Source: Blastobasis lacticolella (lineage: Eukaryota; Arthropoda; Insecta; Lepidoptera; Blastobasidae). From it: 64,000 nucleotides of DNA. The stretch spans positions 13,004,563 through 13,068,562 of the forward strand of contig LR990048.1 of assembly GCA_905147135.1 (NCBI GenBank), written 5' to 3'. A model generated the notes under the pieces. It was not told where the DNA came from. It worked only from the letters and a program-made list of their open reading frames with translations, and did not search any database. Below are positions 1-12,009 of the stretch, one piece after another (position 1 is the stretch's first letter; the number at the start of each line of letters is the position of its first letter). A program made the translations under genes and the position numbers.

Positions 1-2180
1 TTTGCGCCAACGCCAAGAGGCACACGCTCAATTACGTGTTACGTAACAGCAATCAGCATGAGTCATACAAAGGTGCTTCCATGCCATGCTGTCGGCCTCA
101 AGCCACTCGCCGGTAACTGCGACCCGTGAGTACCAACGCGCGGGGCGTAGACACTGCATCTTAGTTCGCGGTAGTGGCCGGCCGAAACCGGTTATCCAAC
201 CGAACCGAATTTCGGTTTTTGCCTCATGTCGTTTAGTTACAAATCGAACGTTTACAACGGTCGAACAATATATGGCTACCCTGGGGCTCTGTTTGTTTGA
301 CTGTACGTAACGTATTTAATACTTTACGTGTGAAATTCACACCGCAGGTTTAATGTAGGTATATCATTACGTCAGTGTTTGAAAAAGATTTATATCGAAG
401 AAAGAGCCGGTGCACAATTTAAATAATTGAGATTTACATCGAATAAATACAATATCGACGACCGCCTGCATAAAATCTCGCACTCGTTCCATCTAACGAT
501 TGCGGTATATTATTCATAATATCCCTCGTAAAATATTCACGGCCATAATGCTCAGGCAGGAAGCGAAGCTCGACTGGTCTGGTGGGACAAGGGCATACTT
601 TTGTTTGCTTGCTCATGGTTGCTTTGTTTACTTATCCTATCGCCACAGAATACTCTAATGCTGAAACTCCTGTGTATTTACTACATTTGTAAAGGGTCAC
701 TTATTTAGACAATCTAGGCAGGCAGAGCTCAGAGCTGACTTTCATTGTTCCTTTACTACACCATATGTAACCAACCATGGAATAGTAGTGTACTCACAAA
801 GCCGCCATATTTAGAGCAGATGGTTCTTATGGATGGTGTTCTGACACAAAACGATAGTTTTCTCAAACTCGGACAATTTCAGCCGACTTTGGGGCAAGCT
901 GTAATACAATCTGTTTTGCTCTGAAACGGAAACTTACGGCTTGGCACAGGTGTTGGTTACTAATTAGCCACTCACTAATGTCTCTCATCATCTCGTGTTT
1001 CGTATTACAGTTTCGTCGCTTATCATTAATTGTCACGTACCTGTTGTTATGCAATCGATGTCATTGAAAACCATGTAACATAATCAGCTACTCGATATCC
1101 AATTAGGTACATCTGCGTGTGTTTATTAACACAGTTTATAGGTATAAACAAGTGTGAGTAGTTAGTAGTTCTGAAAAAGTATTATGAGCGCTACTCTATT
1201 GGTTGGTGCATCCTGCTAACTATTACATTGGCCGTACGCCCGTGTCTACTATTAGATACTCAACATGAAAGACCTTGCTAGTTGAAATTCAGAGTGAATC
1301 GTCAACAAAAGGAATAATGTATGCTAGTCACGCACCATCACAACGTCGTCGTACCATCCTACTACGTTGTTCCTCTGTACATATAAGACTACTTCCGGAC
1401 ATCAATTATTAGAGGCGACAGAACCTATAGGTACACACACACACACAGCTTTGTAAATAGTGTATCTTCAGTGGATTTAATTTTCTCTTGGGAATGTAGG
1501 TAGGTACTTCGTATGGTGACTAATAGAACTGACAAATTTTCCGGTGCAAACTATTTGAGCAATTTTACGGTTACGTCCCAATTCGCTAATGGAAGTAGGT
1601 ATGTGGCACATACCTAACGTAAATGGACTTTCGAGAGTTTATTTCCTGTAACATAAAATTCTTCGCACAGCACAGTATACTATCAAATTATCTGGTAAAC
1701 AAACAAATAGACAAGCACCTAACAATGGGCACTTTGGCCGCAACTTGATCGCTAACGTGCGCCATAAACGTCAACAAGCCGTCTCGTCACAGAAATAAGG
1801 CTCGCTCGGAGTTCAAGAGACGATTTACGAACTCAAGTAGCCAGCGAAATTATAGGCATGAGGCACTTCATCTTAGTCCTTACAGTGACAACGGACTTTC
1901 GGTTCTACATTTTTGTTTACAACCTAAATGTATGAATTGTAGATGTCATGGGCGATAGTTACCACTTACCATCAGATGGGTTGTCTGCTCGTTTGTCACT
2001 GGGTAGCATAAAAAAAAATACATTCTACTTAGGAGAAAATCATAGTGTTGTATTTTGTAAAGTTGTACCGACAATTTTATATCAGAGATAGGTAGCGTTC
2101 GGTATGCACAGTGGCGCGTGCTGCAGTTCAGATAAGCTCGTGTGTCGATGGTACGTATCGCGATAGGTCGAGGCGCGTGA
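1..2180. other. Non-coding stretch, no supported gene
   Basis: No reading frame here has convincing coding character. The short open frames (for example 86-310 on plus and 434-616 on minus) have no recognisable domain. A short (AC)n microsatellite lies near 1433-1448. Near 1865-2010 there is a dispersed repeat also seen around 14320-14400 and 15100-15165. It is recognised by a phrase similar to 'ggcgatagttaccacttacc' followed by a purine-rich stretch. Confidence 0.5.
1433..1448. repeat. (AC)n microsatellite
   Basis: A short run of AC dinucleotides is seen directly. It is an ordinary simple repeat with no sign of function. Confidence 0.8.
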
Positions 2181-2696
2181 ATGGTATCGGGTGTCCGGCC
2201 CGGCGCCTGCGGTGGCGGTAACTCATCCGGTGGCGGCGACGTGATCTGATCACGACAATGCGCGGACCGGGGAACGTATAGAGGGGTCGTTGACTGCGCA
2301 GCTAGATCCTATCGCGCGTCTATTTGAGCTGAAGCTTTGATGGTTTTGTGGAAGGTTTTAGTTCAATGTTTAGTAGATGTTTGTGAAACGCTACAGTAGT
2401 TTTGCATATAGTTAGCTGCATAGGGGTTACCTTTTTATGCAACTGTTCGTACTATGTAGATACCTACCTACGTTATTATCGACCACTTTGCGTTGTAGTG
2501 TTGAAATGAGCATTGGTCTAAAAATACATCTAAGTATATTATTGAAACAATAGGTACGTACTTTATTTCTACTTTTATGAGTATTACGAGTATGTACACC
2601 AACTTAATGCAGCAACACACGGAACACACGCACGTCACACCCTATAGTCCCTATAATAAGTATTTCATTTTAACCCCCAACGAAAAAAGAGGGATG

Positions 2697-2860
2697 TGTG
2701 GCTCTGTGTAGCTATGTGTGTCTGGCTGTGGCATCGTAGCTGCCGAACTGATGGACTGAATTCCATGCGGTTTTCTTTACTTGAAAGCCAGTTCACTTGA
2801 GGTTGTTTTATTTAAATCGGTCTAGTAGTTATCCTTGGTCCTGGGTATTCCGATGTTTTT
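2697..2860 (+). repeat. Dispersed repeat C, copy 1
   Basis: This block carries the phrases 'tgtggcatcgtagct', 'gatggactgaatt' and 'gcggttttcttta'. The same ordered phrases recur at 36070-36200 and 46335-46510, so it is an interspersed repeat, not unique sequence. The class is unclear. It has no coding capacity, and the three copies share the same orientation. Confidence 0.6.
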
Positions 2861-3949
2861 CTGTAGGTTAGTTTATGTTGATAAAGTACAATAATATAAT
2901 CGATCATCATTTCCCCAAGACAAGACTATCTACTCGAGGTAGGCATGGACCTAATGATTGTGAAACACAAAACTGAAGCCTGCTTTCTGAAGTCTATGGT
3001 AGGTACTTACTCCGAGGTTCGACAAACTTTACCTACAGGTAACACGTTCTGCAGCCCGACGCTGCGCTCCACCCGTCCGCCGAGACCTGACCAAAATTAT
3101 ACGAGCTCCTTTTAAGATGCCGCGCCTCTCGAAATGGGCGGTTTACATCCACGTTGCGTAAGACATAACTATAGAAAGAGTTACGAAATACGTGATAAAT
3201 TAAATATACACTTTCTCTTTCTCTCCCCTGGTTACGAACGTGCTTAATCACGCGAGCACATGCATTAAGTTTATTATCAACTTTGATCGTCTTTTCTCTA
3301 TCTTATCGTTGCTGTCAGTGGGTTTTTCGGTTTGCCTTTAATGGTAGAACTAATGTCACATTGCATTCTTTTGAATTACTAGTATCTGCAGAAGCCACCT
3401 GGGCGGAGTAATCGAATGTATCTTCAAAGAAATGTATTGTTAGTGAAGTTTGATTCATACATTAATGTTTTAATAACATAAATGTAGAACCGCAGGTGCG
3501 TTATCATTGTGAGGTGTACGCTGACATACCTACCTCATGCCTGTAATAAACTAGTTATCATGCGTTTAATTATACCGAAACACAAAAACGCAAGCGGCGT
3601 TGCTTGACGGCAGAAATAGACGATGACATCCATCCAGCCAACCAAACGCTTTCTGTATTCGCAGTCCTACCAGTGTCTGTTTATGCATTTGTATAATTTG
3701 ATTTTATATCTCAATTTGCAACTAGTTACAGCGCCAACCGAACTATACTAAAAACAAATTTTAGATTTATAAATATTTCAAGCAGCACTCCGCAGTGCCT
3801 CTTAAGCACAATTAATATGCTAATTTTGAAATTTTCGGTTGCTTTACATCTAGCATTACCCATGTTTACCATAACACGCGTAGGAGACTGTTCGACACCA
3901 ATACGTCTGCCTACACGGCGGCCATTCGCAACAGAACGGTAACAGTTAT

Positions 3950-4170
3950 AGCGCAGACACAGATTGGTGTGTGGGCTGCGGCGACGGCGACGTAGCGCGT
4001 TATTGTTCCGTTTCCATGAGTGAAAGCCGGGCTTAATGAATCACTAATGCGGCTGGGCTGCCCACGGTGCCCAGTGCCCACGGGGGCTCGGGCTCGGCCC
4101 TCCCGCGCCGGCGACTCGGCTTCCGCCGAGCCGCGCGGCCCATTTTCGTAATACCCAGGCCGGCAGCCGC
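3950..4170. other. GC-rich CpG-dense island, unassigned
   Basis: This is a sharply GC- and CpG-rich segment inside AT-rich DNA. A 98-codon open frame crosses it on the minus strand (4207 to 3911), but the predicted product is low-complexity (R/G/A/P) and resembles no family I know. It could be a promoter or 5'-UTR exon of the membrane-protein gene whose last exons lie at 8160-9320, an exon of an unseen gene, or chance. I see no clear splice sites that settle it. Confidence 0.35.
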
Positions 4171-5389
4171 GCCTCCGCCCCATTGTTAGCTTGAACCGAC
4201 TGCCCATGGCCGATTGTCAACCGTTATGACTCGATGAAAGAGTTGACTCGGTTATAACTTATAGCATCGCTAATTCGGTGCGACAATGGGCTTTTGTTGA
4301 GCGTCTTCTGGTTTTTACTCATTACTGTCGTCTTTACGGCCATTGAAGCGAAATGTTGAACATTGGAATGTTAATTTTCGAATCATAAACAGTCGAAGGG
4401 GCGCTTGATAGTTCGTCATTTTTACCTCTTAAAACCTTAGAGGTAAAATTGTGAAATGAAAGCTGGCTTAGGTTATTGTGACTCGAGTAATTAAACTGAT
4501 TAAAGATACGATAATGACTTAATGATAATAATATTACAGTATGGAATGCAAAAAATGTTATAATGTACATGTATACAAATGTATTAGCTACCTATTGTGT
4601 GAAATCAACCTTAAAGTCGATAGGTGCTTAGAATATAGCTCATTTTAACAAACATCAGAAACTGCGCAATACACTGCACTCAGACAAACATAGTCAGTCT
4701 CGGTTCACGCGAACTGGCTCACTCAACCCACGTGTGTCCACCTCATGGCTAGCTGGATTTAATCCGTCTCGTATGTCCATTCATTATTGATTCTGCCTAC
4801 GACCGCCGCTTGGTACAGTACTCAAGTTATTTTTAGTACACGCTAGTAAAATATGCAATACGTGCACACAATTGTTTGAAAACGCGGAATTTAAATGTGT
4901 TAATGTTAAATAAATATGTTAATGGTATTTTAATAGTTTGCAGCCAGGCAGACATAATCAAATGTTAATCAGGTATTCATGTATAATCATCAATAAATGA
5001 CGAAACTCATTTAAGTAGTTATACATATCTACAAGCTCAACCTACTAATTTGAATTTTGATAGACATGATTATTATCTAAATGAAATAAATAGGTACTAT
5101 AAAAAATGGTATAAGAAGCGGACGTATGAGACGGGGTTGGAACTATACATATACTATTGAACGGAAAATGAAAGGGAATTTCTTTTTATCAATGTAAAGT
5201 GTGAACAAAGTCGCGGCCTTAAGCTCGTTATTACCTAGTTTACATACACAAAATTAGCTCGACAAAATTGAGACCATTCATTCCTGTTAATCGTCCCAAT
5301 TAATGTTGTTTTAGTTGACCTAAATTACTTCCTTGAATATTTGAATTGCACAATGAGTTCCATTAACAACGTTTAATTAAAACTGGTAT

Positions 5390-5850
5390 GAGCTGTCCAG
5401 CAGAATAGAATGGCACCGATGCATTCCACTCATAAGGCGACTATGTATATCATAGTAGGTAGCAGATCGTCTAGGCGTCTAATTTTCAACCGAAATAAAT
5501 AAAAGCGCGAAAGATATGTAGGTATGGCACAGCTATCTAGACTTTTAGGGATATGGTTATTTTATACTTATCAATAAAAACGTGTGGTGCCCGGTAGAGT
5601 AGAATAGCACCAACCCCTTATATTCGTGGGTGTCGTACAAGGCGACTAATGTCTTCGAGGCAAAAGTTCTAGAGTCTCCGTAGTCTGGAAAAAGAGTAGC
5701 TGCGATTTCCATTGTTATATTTATAACACTGCGATCTTCAACCCGCCTGCCAAGTGTAGAGTTTATGGCAATAACCCCCCCTTTCGTGGGAGAGGCCCTA
5801 AGACCTGCAGTGGACTGTTATACGTTGTCATGATGAATACTTGTTTCATA
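5390..5850 (+). repeat. Lepidopteran-type dispersed repeats (two fragments)
   Basis: Two related fragments, about 5395-5460 and 5583-5840, share the order 'agaatagaatggcacc / gtagaatagcaccaacc' followed by 'aaggcgacta'. The second ends with an 'aggccctaagacctgcagtggactg' type segment that is widespread in this window. Part of the reverse complement occurs at 40558-40625. I interpret these as old SINE or LINE-tail fragments. No gene is present. Confidence 0.55.
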
Positions 5851-7140
5851 GTTAAGAATTGAGTGGACTAATATCATAACGAATATTTCATATGTAAGAT
5901 GAGTTGCGTTAGGTTCTTTTTTGCCTTCTAAGCCCCATTGTTTGCAGTTTGTTAACCTTCACTAAAAGAGCTTTGAACCTTGCCCCTAGAAAATCATCGA
6001 TCTATCGTACATAACATAGTAAACTCGTATGAATTTCTTATTAGTCAAACTGGGTCAGCACATATTACATTCAGAGAAAAAAAATTACAGTTTCGTTATC
6101 GGTATGTTTCATTCCAATTGGATTGGAGTCTAATATGGACGCAATGAAAACCTTACAATGTTATAAGCCTGTTTCACGATCAACTGTTCAGCCGATTTTG
6201 ATTATTTTGGCTGTGGGAACGAAAATACCATACCTTTTCGCACACGCAGCGCGCAGTTGCATTCGTACCTTGTAAGTCTTTTCCTACTGAGACGCTATAA
6301 AATAACATAACCTATCAACAACATTGTATATTAGAGTATTAGAGCAGAGAACAGCCATCTCATTTCATTACAGCGAGCTCCGCGGACCGTGTCCTCAAGG
6401 TGAATCGGTTCGTTATGCCGTCACGTCGTGCTTTTAGCAGACCTGAGTCGTATTCACACCAATCATACAGGTCTGACGGGTACGCTGTTGGTCTAGCATG
6501 TCTAGGTGTGGGATGTACCGCGGTCTCTTTAGGGCTAGCACAGTGGAGGGCTAAGAATAGCCGTATTACAGGTTTGCGTAAGCTGCTTCGCAACCGCAAG
6601 ATGTGGTCAAAGCGTGTGGTGTTGCGTTACGGCTGTGGATATAGCGCCAGGCTTCCTTGTACGTAGGGTAATCCATAATAGCAAAGTTCTATTCTAATTT
6701 TGTAATACACCCGTGTTTTCCCTGTCTGTATATCTACGTAAAGGGCTTCAATAAGTGAATAATTAGTACGTTTACCTGTTAGGTGTGAAATGGCCGATAC
6801 AATGTCGGTTAATTTACGTTAATTGACCTGACCAGGTGGTAATCTGTTTAGTAATTAGCACAGAATGTGTGACTCGGTCCGAGGAAGTGCCTACTACCGT
6901 ATACCGTATCGGTAAATCATCCGGTCCGGTTGACGTCATTTCAGAACGAATTGAAATCGTATATATGTACCACAAGGAAACGGATCAGAACATAGTTTTG
7001 TTGTGATTTTAATAATTTCTACTATTTATAGCTGCTTTACTCAGTGAATACTCAAGTCAATCTATGATAACATATAGGTACTTAAATTTTTGTACGGTAG
7101 ATACATCGATTTAATCGATTAGAAATTGACAAATAGGTAG

Positions 7141-7557
7141 TTGTCGCGATTGCCAAGAACGCAATTCGTTTTGGCATTTGCATTGAATATGAAAATTATG
7201 CATTCCATTCACGTTGAACGTGTTGTGGATACTTTTAGTTATTTAATTAGAATGCTAACGACTTGCCGAGTTATTTCCAAGGTGATTCCACTGTTGTTGG
7301 TAATTTTCGTTTCAAGTATGAGTCACGCTCATTTCGTGTCTGCATTTTCTTTGTGGTGTCACCTCGCGAAATGCCTTTCTTCAAATGTGGACACAATTCC
7401 AAGGGAAATAAAGCTCATTTTGAAACATCTGCCCCACTTACGTGTAGATGCAACGAGCTCGAACATTACGCCTACGAGAACGTTGATCTCACTCGTGGAG
7501 AAACTTGCAAAGGACTTTTATACAAATGACTTCTTTTATTTCCTGTTGTCTATATAA
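7141..7557 (+). other. Unassigned open frames
   Basis: Two overlapping plus-strand frames are open here: 7141-7557, which begins with TTG rather than ATG, and 7263-7529. The second encodes a peptide whose last ~50 residues contain five cysteines. An AATAAA-like site follows near 7574. I recognise no family, the N-terminal halves look non-coding, and no splice context is evident. It may be chance or an unrecognised small gene. Confidence 0.2.
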
Positions 7558-7614
7558 TTGTGTTTTGCTAGGCAAATAAATAGAAGGAAAAGCTATTTTA
7601 AGAAGGTAATAAAT

Positions 7615-7640
7615 AAAATATATAGGTACCTATATATTTT
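7615..7640. repeat. Perfect 26-bp palindrome
   Basis: The 26 bp centred on GGTACC read identically on both strands. It is AT-rich and built from the TAGGTA/TACCTA words that are very common in this window. Confidence 0.75.
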
Positions 7641-8159
7641 TTACTCCTCATTTTCCTGGTGACGATACGACCGAAGTTGGAAAAAGTAAATCATTTTTCT
7701 ATGCTACTCAGTGACAAACCAGATGGAAAGCGATAAGTCCCCGTAACATCTACGATTCATAAACTTAAGTCTCATATAACAAATATGCTGAACTGCCTGC
7801 ACCTGCAGGCGTTGTACTTGTCACTGTAAATACTAAGATTATAGTACTTACGCCTCTTGTCTGTATTTGTGCTGGCTATCTTTCAACCGGAACAACAATG
7901 CCAGCATTGACGTCAGAAATAGACCGTACTTACCCAGGCGGACCCCTCAGACTTGACCGTGCGCCACAGTATACCTATCTATTGTGTTTACCCGATTTTC
8001 GCTTGACGACATCACGACACCTCGTCGTCACATGTCGTGCGCCCAGTGTGTGCTGCCGATAAGACTAGGTGTCGTCGTGGGTGCCAAACGTCAGCAATTC
8101 TACCACCTGATAAGCAAGTTATTTAGAGAGACAGTGTTAACAAAGTTGGTCATCACCAG

Positions 8160-9320
8160 GTCTGGCGCTGGCGATCGCCGGCGGTGTGGAGTACTCCGGC
8201 GCGCCTGCAGAACCCACCCCCGAAGGGCCCGACCATGGGCTCGGCACCCTCATCGCGGGCGGGGTCATGCTGTGCATCGGACTCCTGTTTGTAGGTCAGT
8301 GGTCACATTTGGAGTCTTCTTTTGCTGTGTACTCGGCAGGTCATTGACCGCCATCTTACCTGATGGGAGACGATGCGGCCGAAGATGGAGCATTACTGTC
8401 TACGAACTGTCTATTCAGCCTGGTCTTGAAGGAGTCCAGGTTGTACTGTTGGGATACACATTAGCAGGCAAAGCTTTCCAGTCCTTAGCTTGCAATGCAT
8501 ACAGCATAAGGAAGGTCGAGCCAAAGCGGTTCGTGTGGACAAGTGGTATAGGTATCTACTACATAAAGGGTGAAACGTCTGCCCTGCCCACATCGTGGCG
8601 TTCTACGTCTCGGAAATGGTAGGTTTTCTTAACAAACAATCGCTAGGATACGGTAAGTAAAAGGAACTACTGTACTGTATTATACTCTTGATGAATGGTG
8701 GCACTAAATAGTCAAACCGTATCAAATTACTGCAGGTGCCGGCTGGTCTTTCAAGCACTTTCGTTTCGACTAGGAAGTTTGTCCAACACAAATCCAAGTT
8801 TGTCTGGCAACGTTTGTCCAAGTTTGCCAGAACAAACTCTAAATCTGTAGATTTAACATCTTCGTTAAAATATTATCTACTGTCCCACCATTTGTACTCC
8901 TCGAGGCGGCTCAAAGCACGGACACATGGACCGCTAACGACCGCATCGCATGTGACTCGCGGTACTCGACTTGCTTATTTTGACATGTGCACTCCTTGCC
9001 AATATATCCCCATCGAGACTGACTGTTGGTGTATGGTGTCCACAGGCGGCACTCGTTTTGCTTCTTTCGACACGTGCACTCCCTGCTAATATTTCCGAGA
9101 CTGACGGTGTTGGTGTCTGATGTCCGCAGGCGTCGGCGGCTGGGCCTGGTCCGCGCGGTGGGGCGGCGGCAAGGAGGCGCCCACGGGCGGAGCAGCCGCG
9201 CTCACCGCCCTGAACCCCTCCACGGATCCGCTGGTGGCGGCGCAGTACGCGCCGGTGCGCGACGCGCCGCCCGCGCCCGACGACGAGATGCGCAATCTCA
9301 TGGATAACAAGGAGTGGTGA
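8160..9320 (+). CDS. Small single-pass membrane protein, last two exons (5' end uncertain)
   Basis: Two GC-rich exons join in frame: 8160-8294 (after 'catcaccag', donor 'gtcagt') and 9130-9320 (after 'gtccgcag'), with TGA at 9318-9320. The joined frame gives a small-residue stretch (LALAIAGG), an acidic/proline loop, a clear hydrophobic segment (TLIAGGVMLCIGLLFV), a Gly/Trp-rich turn, then a proline/aspartate-rich tail ending NKEW. The first exon starts in phase 1, so coding sequence lies upstream. A phase-compatible candidate is ATG 2181 to donor 2217 (12 codons, predicted total 120 aa), but it may be elsewhere. The TGA overlaps a donor-like GTGAGT, so a further exon cannot be excluded. I do not recognise the family. 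A membrane location is inferred only from the hydrophobic segment. Confidence 0.6.
8961..9128 (+). repeat. Tandem duplication of a 3' splice region (2 x ~85 bp)
   Basis: The last ~85 bp of the intron before the exon at 9130 is present twice, at 8961-9047 and 9048-9128. Shared ordered phrases are 'actcg', 'gacatgtgcactcc / gacacgtgcactccc', 'gagactga', 'gttggtgt' and 'gtgtccacagg / atgtccgcagg'. Both units end in an AG acceptor. Reading on from the first acceptor (exon starting 9046) in the gene's phase hits a stop within about 15 codons, so the second acceptor is the productive one. Confidence 0.75.
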
Positions 9321-9371
9321 GTGGGGGTTTGGTGCTTCTCGAAAGGTGTTGGCGTCGGTATTTCTGGCGTT

Positions 9372-9545
9372 GTACTCTAGCGAGTGAGCTCGGGGTACGC
9401 CTTGACCATGGTCCAGGATCTGGCAGGTCAGGTAATTACAGTAGAGCGATTGCCACCTGCCCTCCGTGAACATGCTACCAGGGGAACCTGACCGGATTGG
9501 ATCATGGTTACACATTCAGTCGCCCACAATCATCACCATGTTTTC
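9372..9545 (-). repeat. SINE family B fragment (minus sense)
   Basis: Shares with 49163-49515 the ordered phrases 'cttgaccatg', 'ggtaattaca', 'gagcga', 'ctccgtga', 'ggggaacctga' and 'ggatcatggttacaca'. The tRNA-like head is missing. It follows directly after the terminal exon of the membrane-protein gene. Confidence 0.7.
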
Positions 9546-9855
9546 TCTCAACTCAACTGATATGATACTGTGGTTTTTAAACGGCCAATATTATTACTGC
9601 AATGTGTGGCTGCGTGGTGCAATTGCCATCGCCAGTCGTAGTGCATGCTACATGAAGTTTGCCGTGAGTGACCAAGTGACAATATTGCAGGCTTGTCCAT
9701 TTTAAAGACTCTAAGAGCTGTAGCTGCTTCCGATGGGCATTTAAAAGCATCTACGTAGTGTCAGTGTTGCGGGTGGGTGTCCATGAGCGATGTGGCCCGC
9801 TTGCTCGTTAGATGGAGGGCATGGCGTGGACATGTATGGATGACTGAGTGTTAAG

Positions 9856-9907
9856 CATTGAACTCAGAAGCAGCGTTCTGCCAGCATCGGTGCTTCTGAG
9901 TTCAATG
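9856..9907. repeat. Perfect 17-bp inverted repeat (hairpin)
   Basis: The arm 9856-9872 (cattgaactcagaagca) is exactly complementary to 9891-9907, with an 18-nt loop. Transcribed, it would form a stable stem. It is too short for a typical insect pre-microRNA and may be the core of a decayed MITE. Confidence 0.7.
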
Positions 9908-9909
9908 GT

Positions 9910-11600
9910 GTTAAGGGTATAAATCTTACAATATATCGGCCTTTCTCTATCTTTTCTAGTTGCACATTTCCGCCGATTCCAACACAAAAGCTTCAAGTTA
10001 AAAAATGTGTCGTCTCGAGTGTTTGTTACTTCTTAGGTTCTTATTTTCAAAATAAAGAACTCTGCGTCTATTAACAGAGATAGATAGATTTACCTATTAT
10101 ATTTAAATATGTTCGGTTTTTAGCGACCGGAGTATACTGATCCAATGCTGACTTCAACATTTACAACGATGTTCGTGTTTTGCATTGAAGAGAAACATAC
10201 ATTTCCACTGGAGGTCAGTGTAATCGATTTCGATCTTGAACCGAGTGTTTCTCCTGGCGCTTAACCTTGCACACCTTTCCTGTAAAGCTGGCCGCTGCAC
10301 GGCGGCGGCGGCGGCTCGATACTCATTTCCTGGGCGCATTGATCCAATGGCCTTCACTACGTAAACATGTCCGGAGTAGCTACCTCGCCAAACTGTACCT
10401 CATTCACTCACGAAATCTCATGGTGCCGATGTTGAATACAAACTACGACCGGATTGTTTTAAGAAGTACCTACCGCATTACGTGTCATTATAATCAGCAT
10501 TGACTGTATTCAACCAACCAACGTATCGACGGAACTCATTTCAATCACACTTTGGAAGAACATCCATGCGTTGAAACGGTCTAAGTCCATCGGAACAATG
10601 GCTTAACTAGGTTTTGTAACGAAGCGGGTTGGCGTCACAATGTCGTGCAACGTAGGTGTTGTTTTATCATTTCTACAAACATGTTATTGCGGGTGCGCGC
10701 TTTTCCTCGACACCACGTGCGCTACAAGACGGCTACGTCATACGTGGTTCCGTTTGTCCGTAGCGCGGCGAATACAACACGGTCTATTGTTAGCAGCGCC
10801 AGGTGGTGTTAAAGTTCACGCCACGACGCCATTGTCTCTGGTGTTTACTTAGCGACGAACGACACCCGACGAGAGTAATGCATCTAATTGTTATATGGAC
10901 CGTCTGTTTGCCAGTTTCCGACACGAGGTTCTTGTTAGCGAAACTACTGGCTTGAATTTTCCATGTCTCGGACGTTCTTGATCTGAACATATCGAAATTT
11001 AGCCAGGTAAAAATAATACAATTCAAACCGTTCGTCTAATGAGCATCCGTAACGAATTTAGATATATAGAGGTAAAAAAAGAATCCATAACATACACTGC
11101 GATAATCGTTCGTCGACCTAGTCGGATCCCATTCACCATTTCCCCATTGGTCTAGCTAGTTCGTCCATTTAGTGGCTAGTGTGTAGACATGAAGTCTCGA
11201 ATACCTTAGAAATGGAGTGTACCTACTCTCCGTTATGATCGTGTCAGTTATTGATATACTGAAATACAGTGTTCTACGACATCACAGCCAGTACAACACT
11301 TTGCATGGACACGCTAAGAGTTCGTGACATGAGAATTTGCATCGTAAAGTGCAAAACAGTAGATAACACTGCTATCACCTCTTGTATTGTAAATCATTGA
11401 TTCAGGACGAACCCCCGTTATATATGGGTCTGCGCTAGTAGTTTATCGTTTCATAGGTACCTATTTAGGTAGTCTGTGATAAAAACAAACGGTTATTTTT
11501 ATTTTTAATGAGATGATTTGAGTAATACGTACCGAGGTCGAAAGCGTAAAGTTCTTCTTGCGATAGTCCGTTTGTGTTAAACCCAGAAACTACTGAAATG
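9910..11600. other. No supported gene
   Basis: This interval contains short open frames only. A small (GGC)n-like run lies near 10300-10315, inside a minus-strand frame encoding an alanine run. That frame has no identifiable domain and no paired exons. Nothing else can be assigned. Confidence 0.45.
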
Positions 11601-11744
11601 ATTTTGAAGCGTTACCGGTTTTTGTTACCCATGTACCTATGTTTGCCACACTGAAAGTTATAAGAAATGTCTCTGAGTATGTTTGCTAATACTTTTATTT
11701 TTTTAATTGTCTCAATTGCATTGCCATTGTGGTTGCCGGACCCT

Positions 11745-12003
11745 GGGCCCTTTGCTGCGCGGGGGCGCAACCAAGATAATGATGATGCCATTGTGATCGC
11801 CACTCGAGATCTTTACTGCCTCATCGTCCATCTGTTCTTCGAGTTATGTGCCCTGCCCACTGCCACTTTAGCCTGGCAATCCTTAGGGCTATGTCAGTGA
11901 CTTCGGTTCGCTTGCAAATCTCCTCATTTCTGATTCTATCGCGCAATGAGACTCCAAACGTAGCCATTTCCATTGCCCTTTGAGTGACGTGAGCTTTCTT
12001 ATA
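11745..12003 (-). pseudogene. RTE-type LINE ORF2 C-terminal remnant
   Basis: On the minus strand the translation has the hallmark order AHVTQRAMEMATFGVSLRDR, then IRNEEICKRT, then a KWQWAGHI segment followed by RRTDG. That is the distal end of RTE-clade reverse-transcriptase polyproteins, so the identification is firm at the family level. The frame breaks soon after the KWQWAGH segment and no upstream RT domain is present. It is a 5'-truncated, degenerate copy with no function expected. Confidence 0.85.
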
Positions 12004-12009
12004 AGTAGT

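Noticed and set aside
6360..6666. Overlapping plus and minus frames of 79-88 codons
   Set aside because: Neither shows a domain or exon borders. It may be repeat-derived, but I found no second copy in the window.
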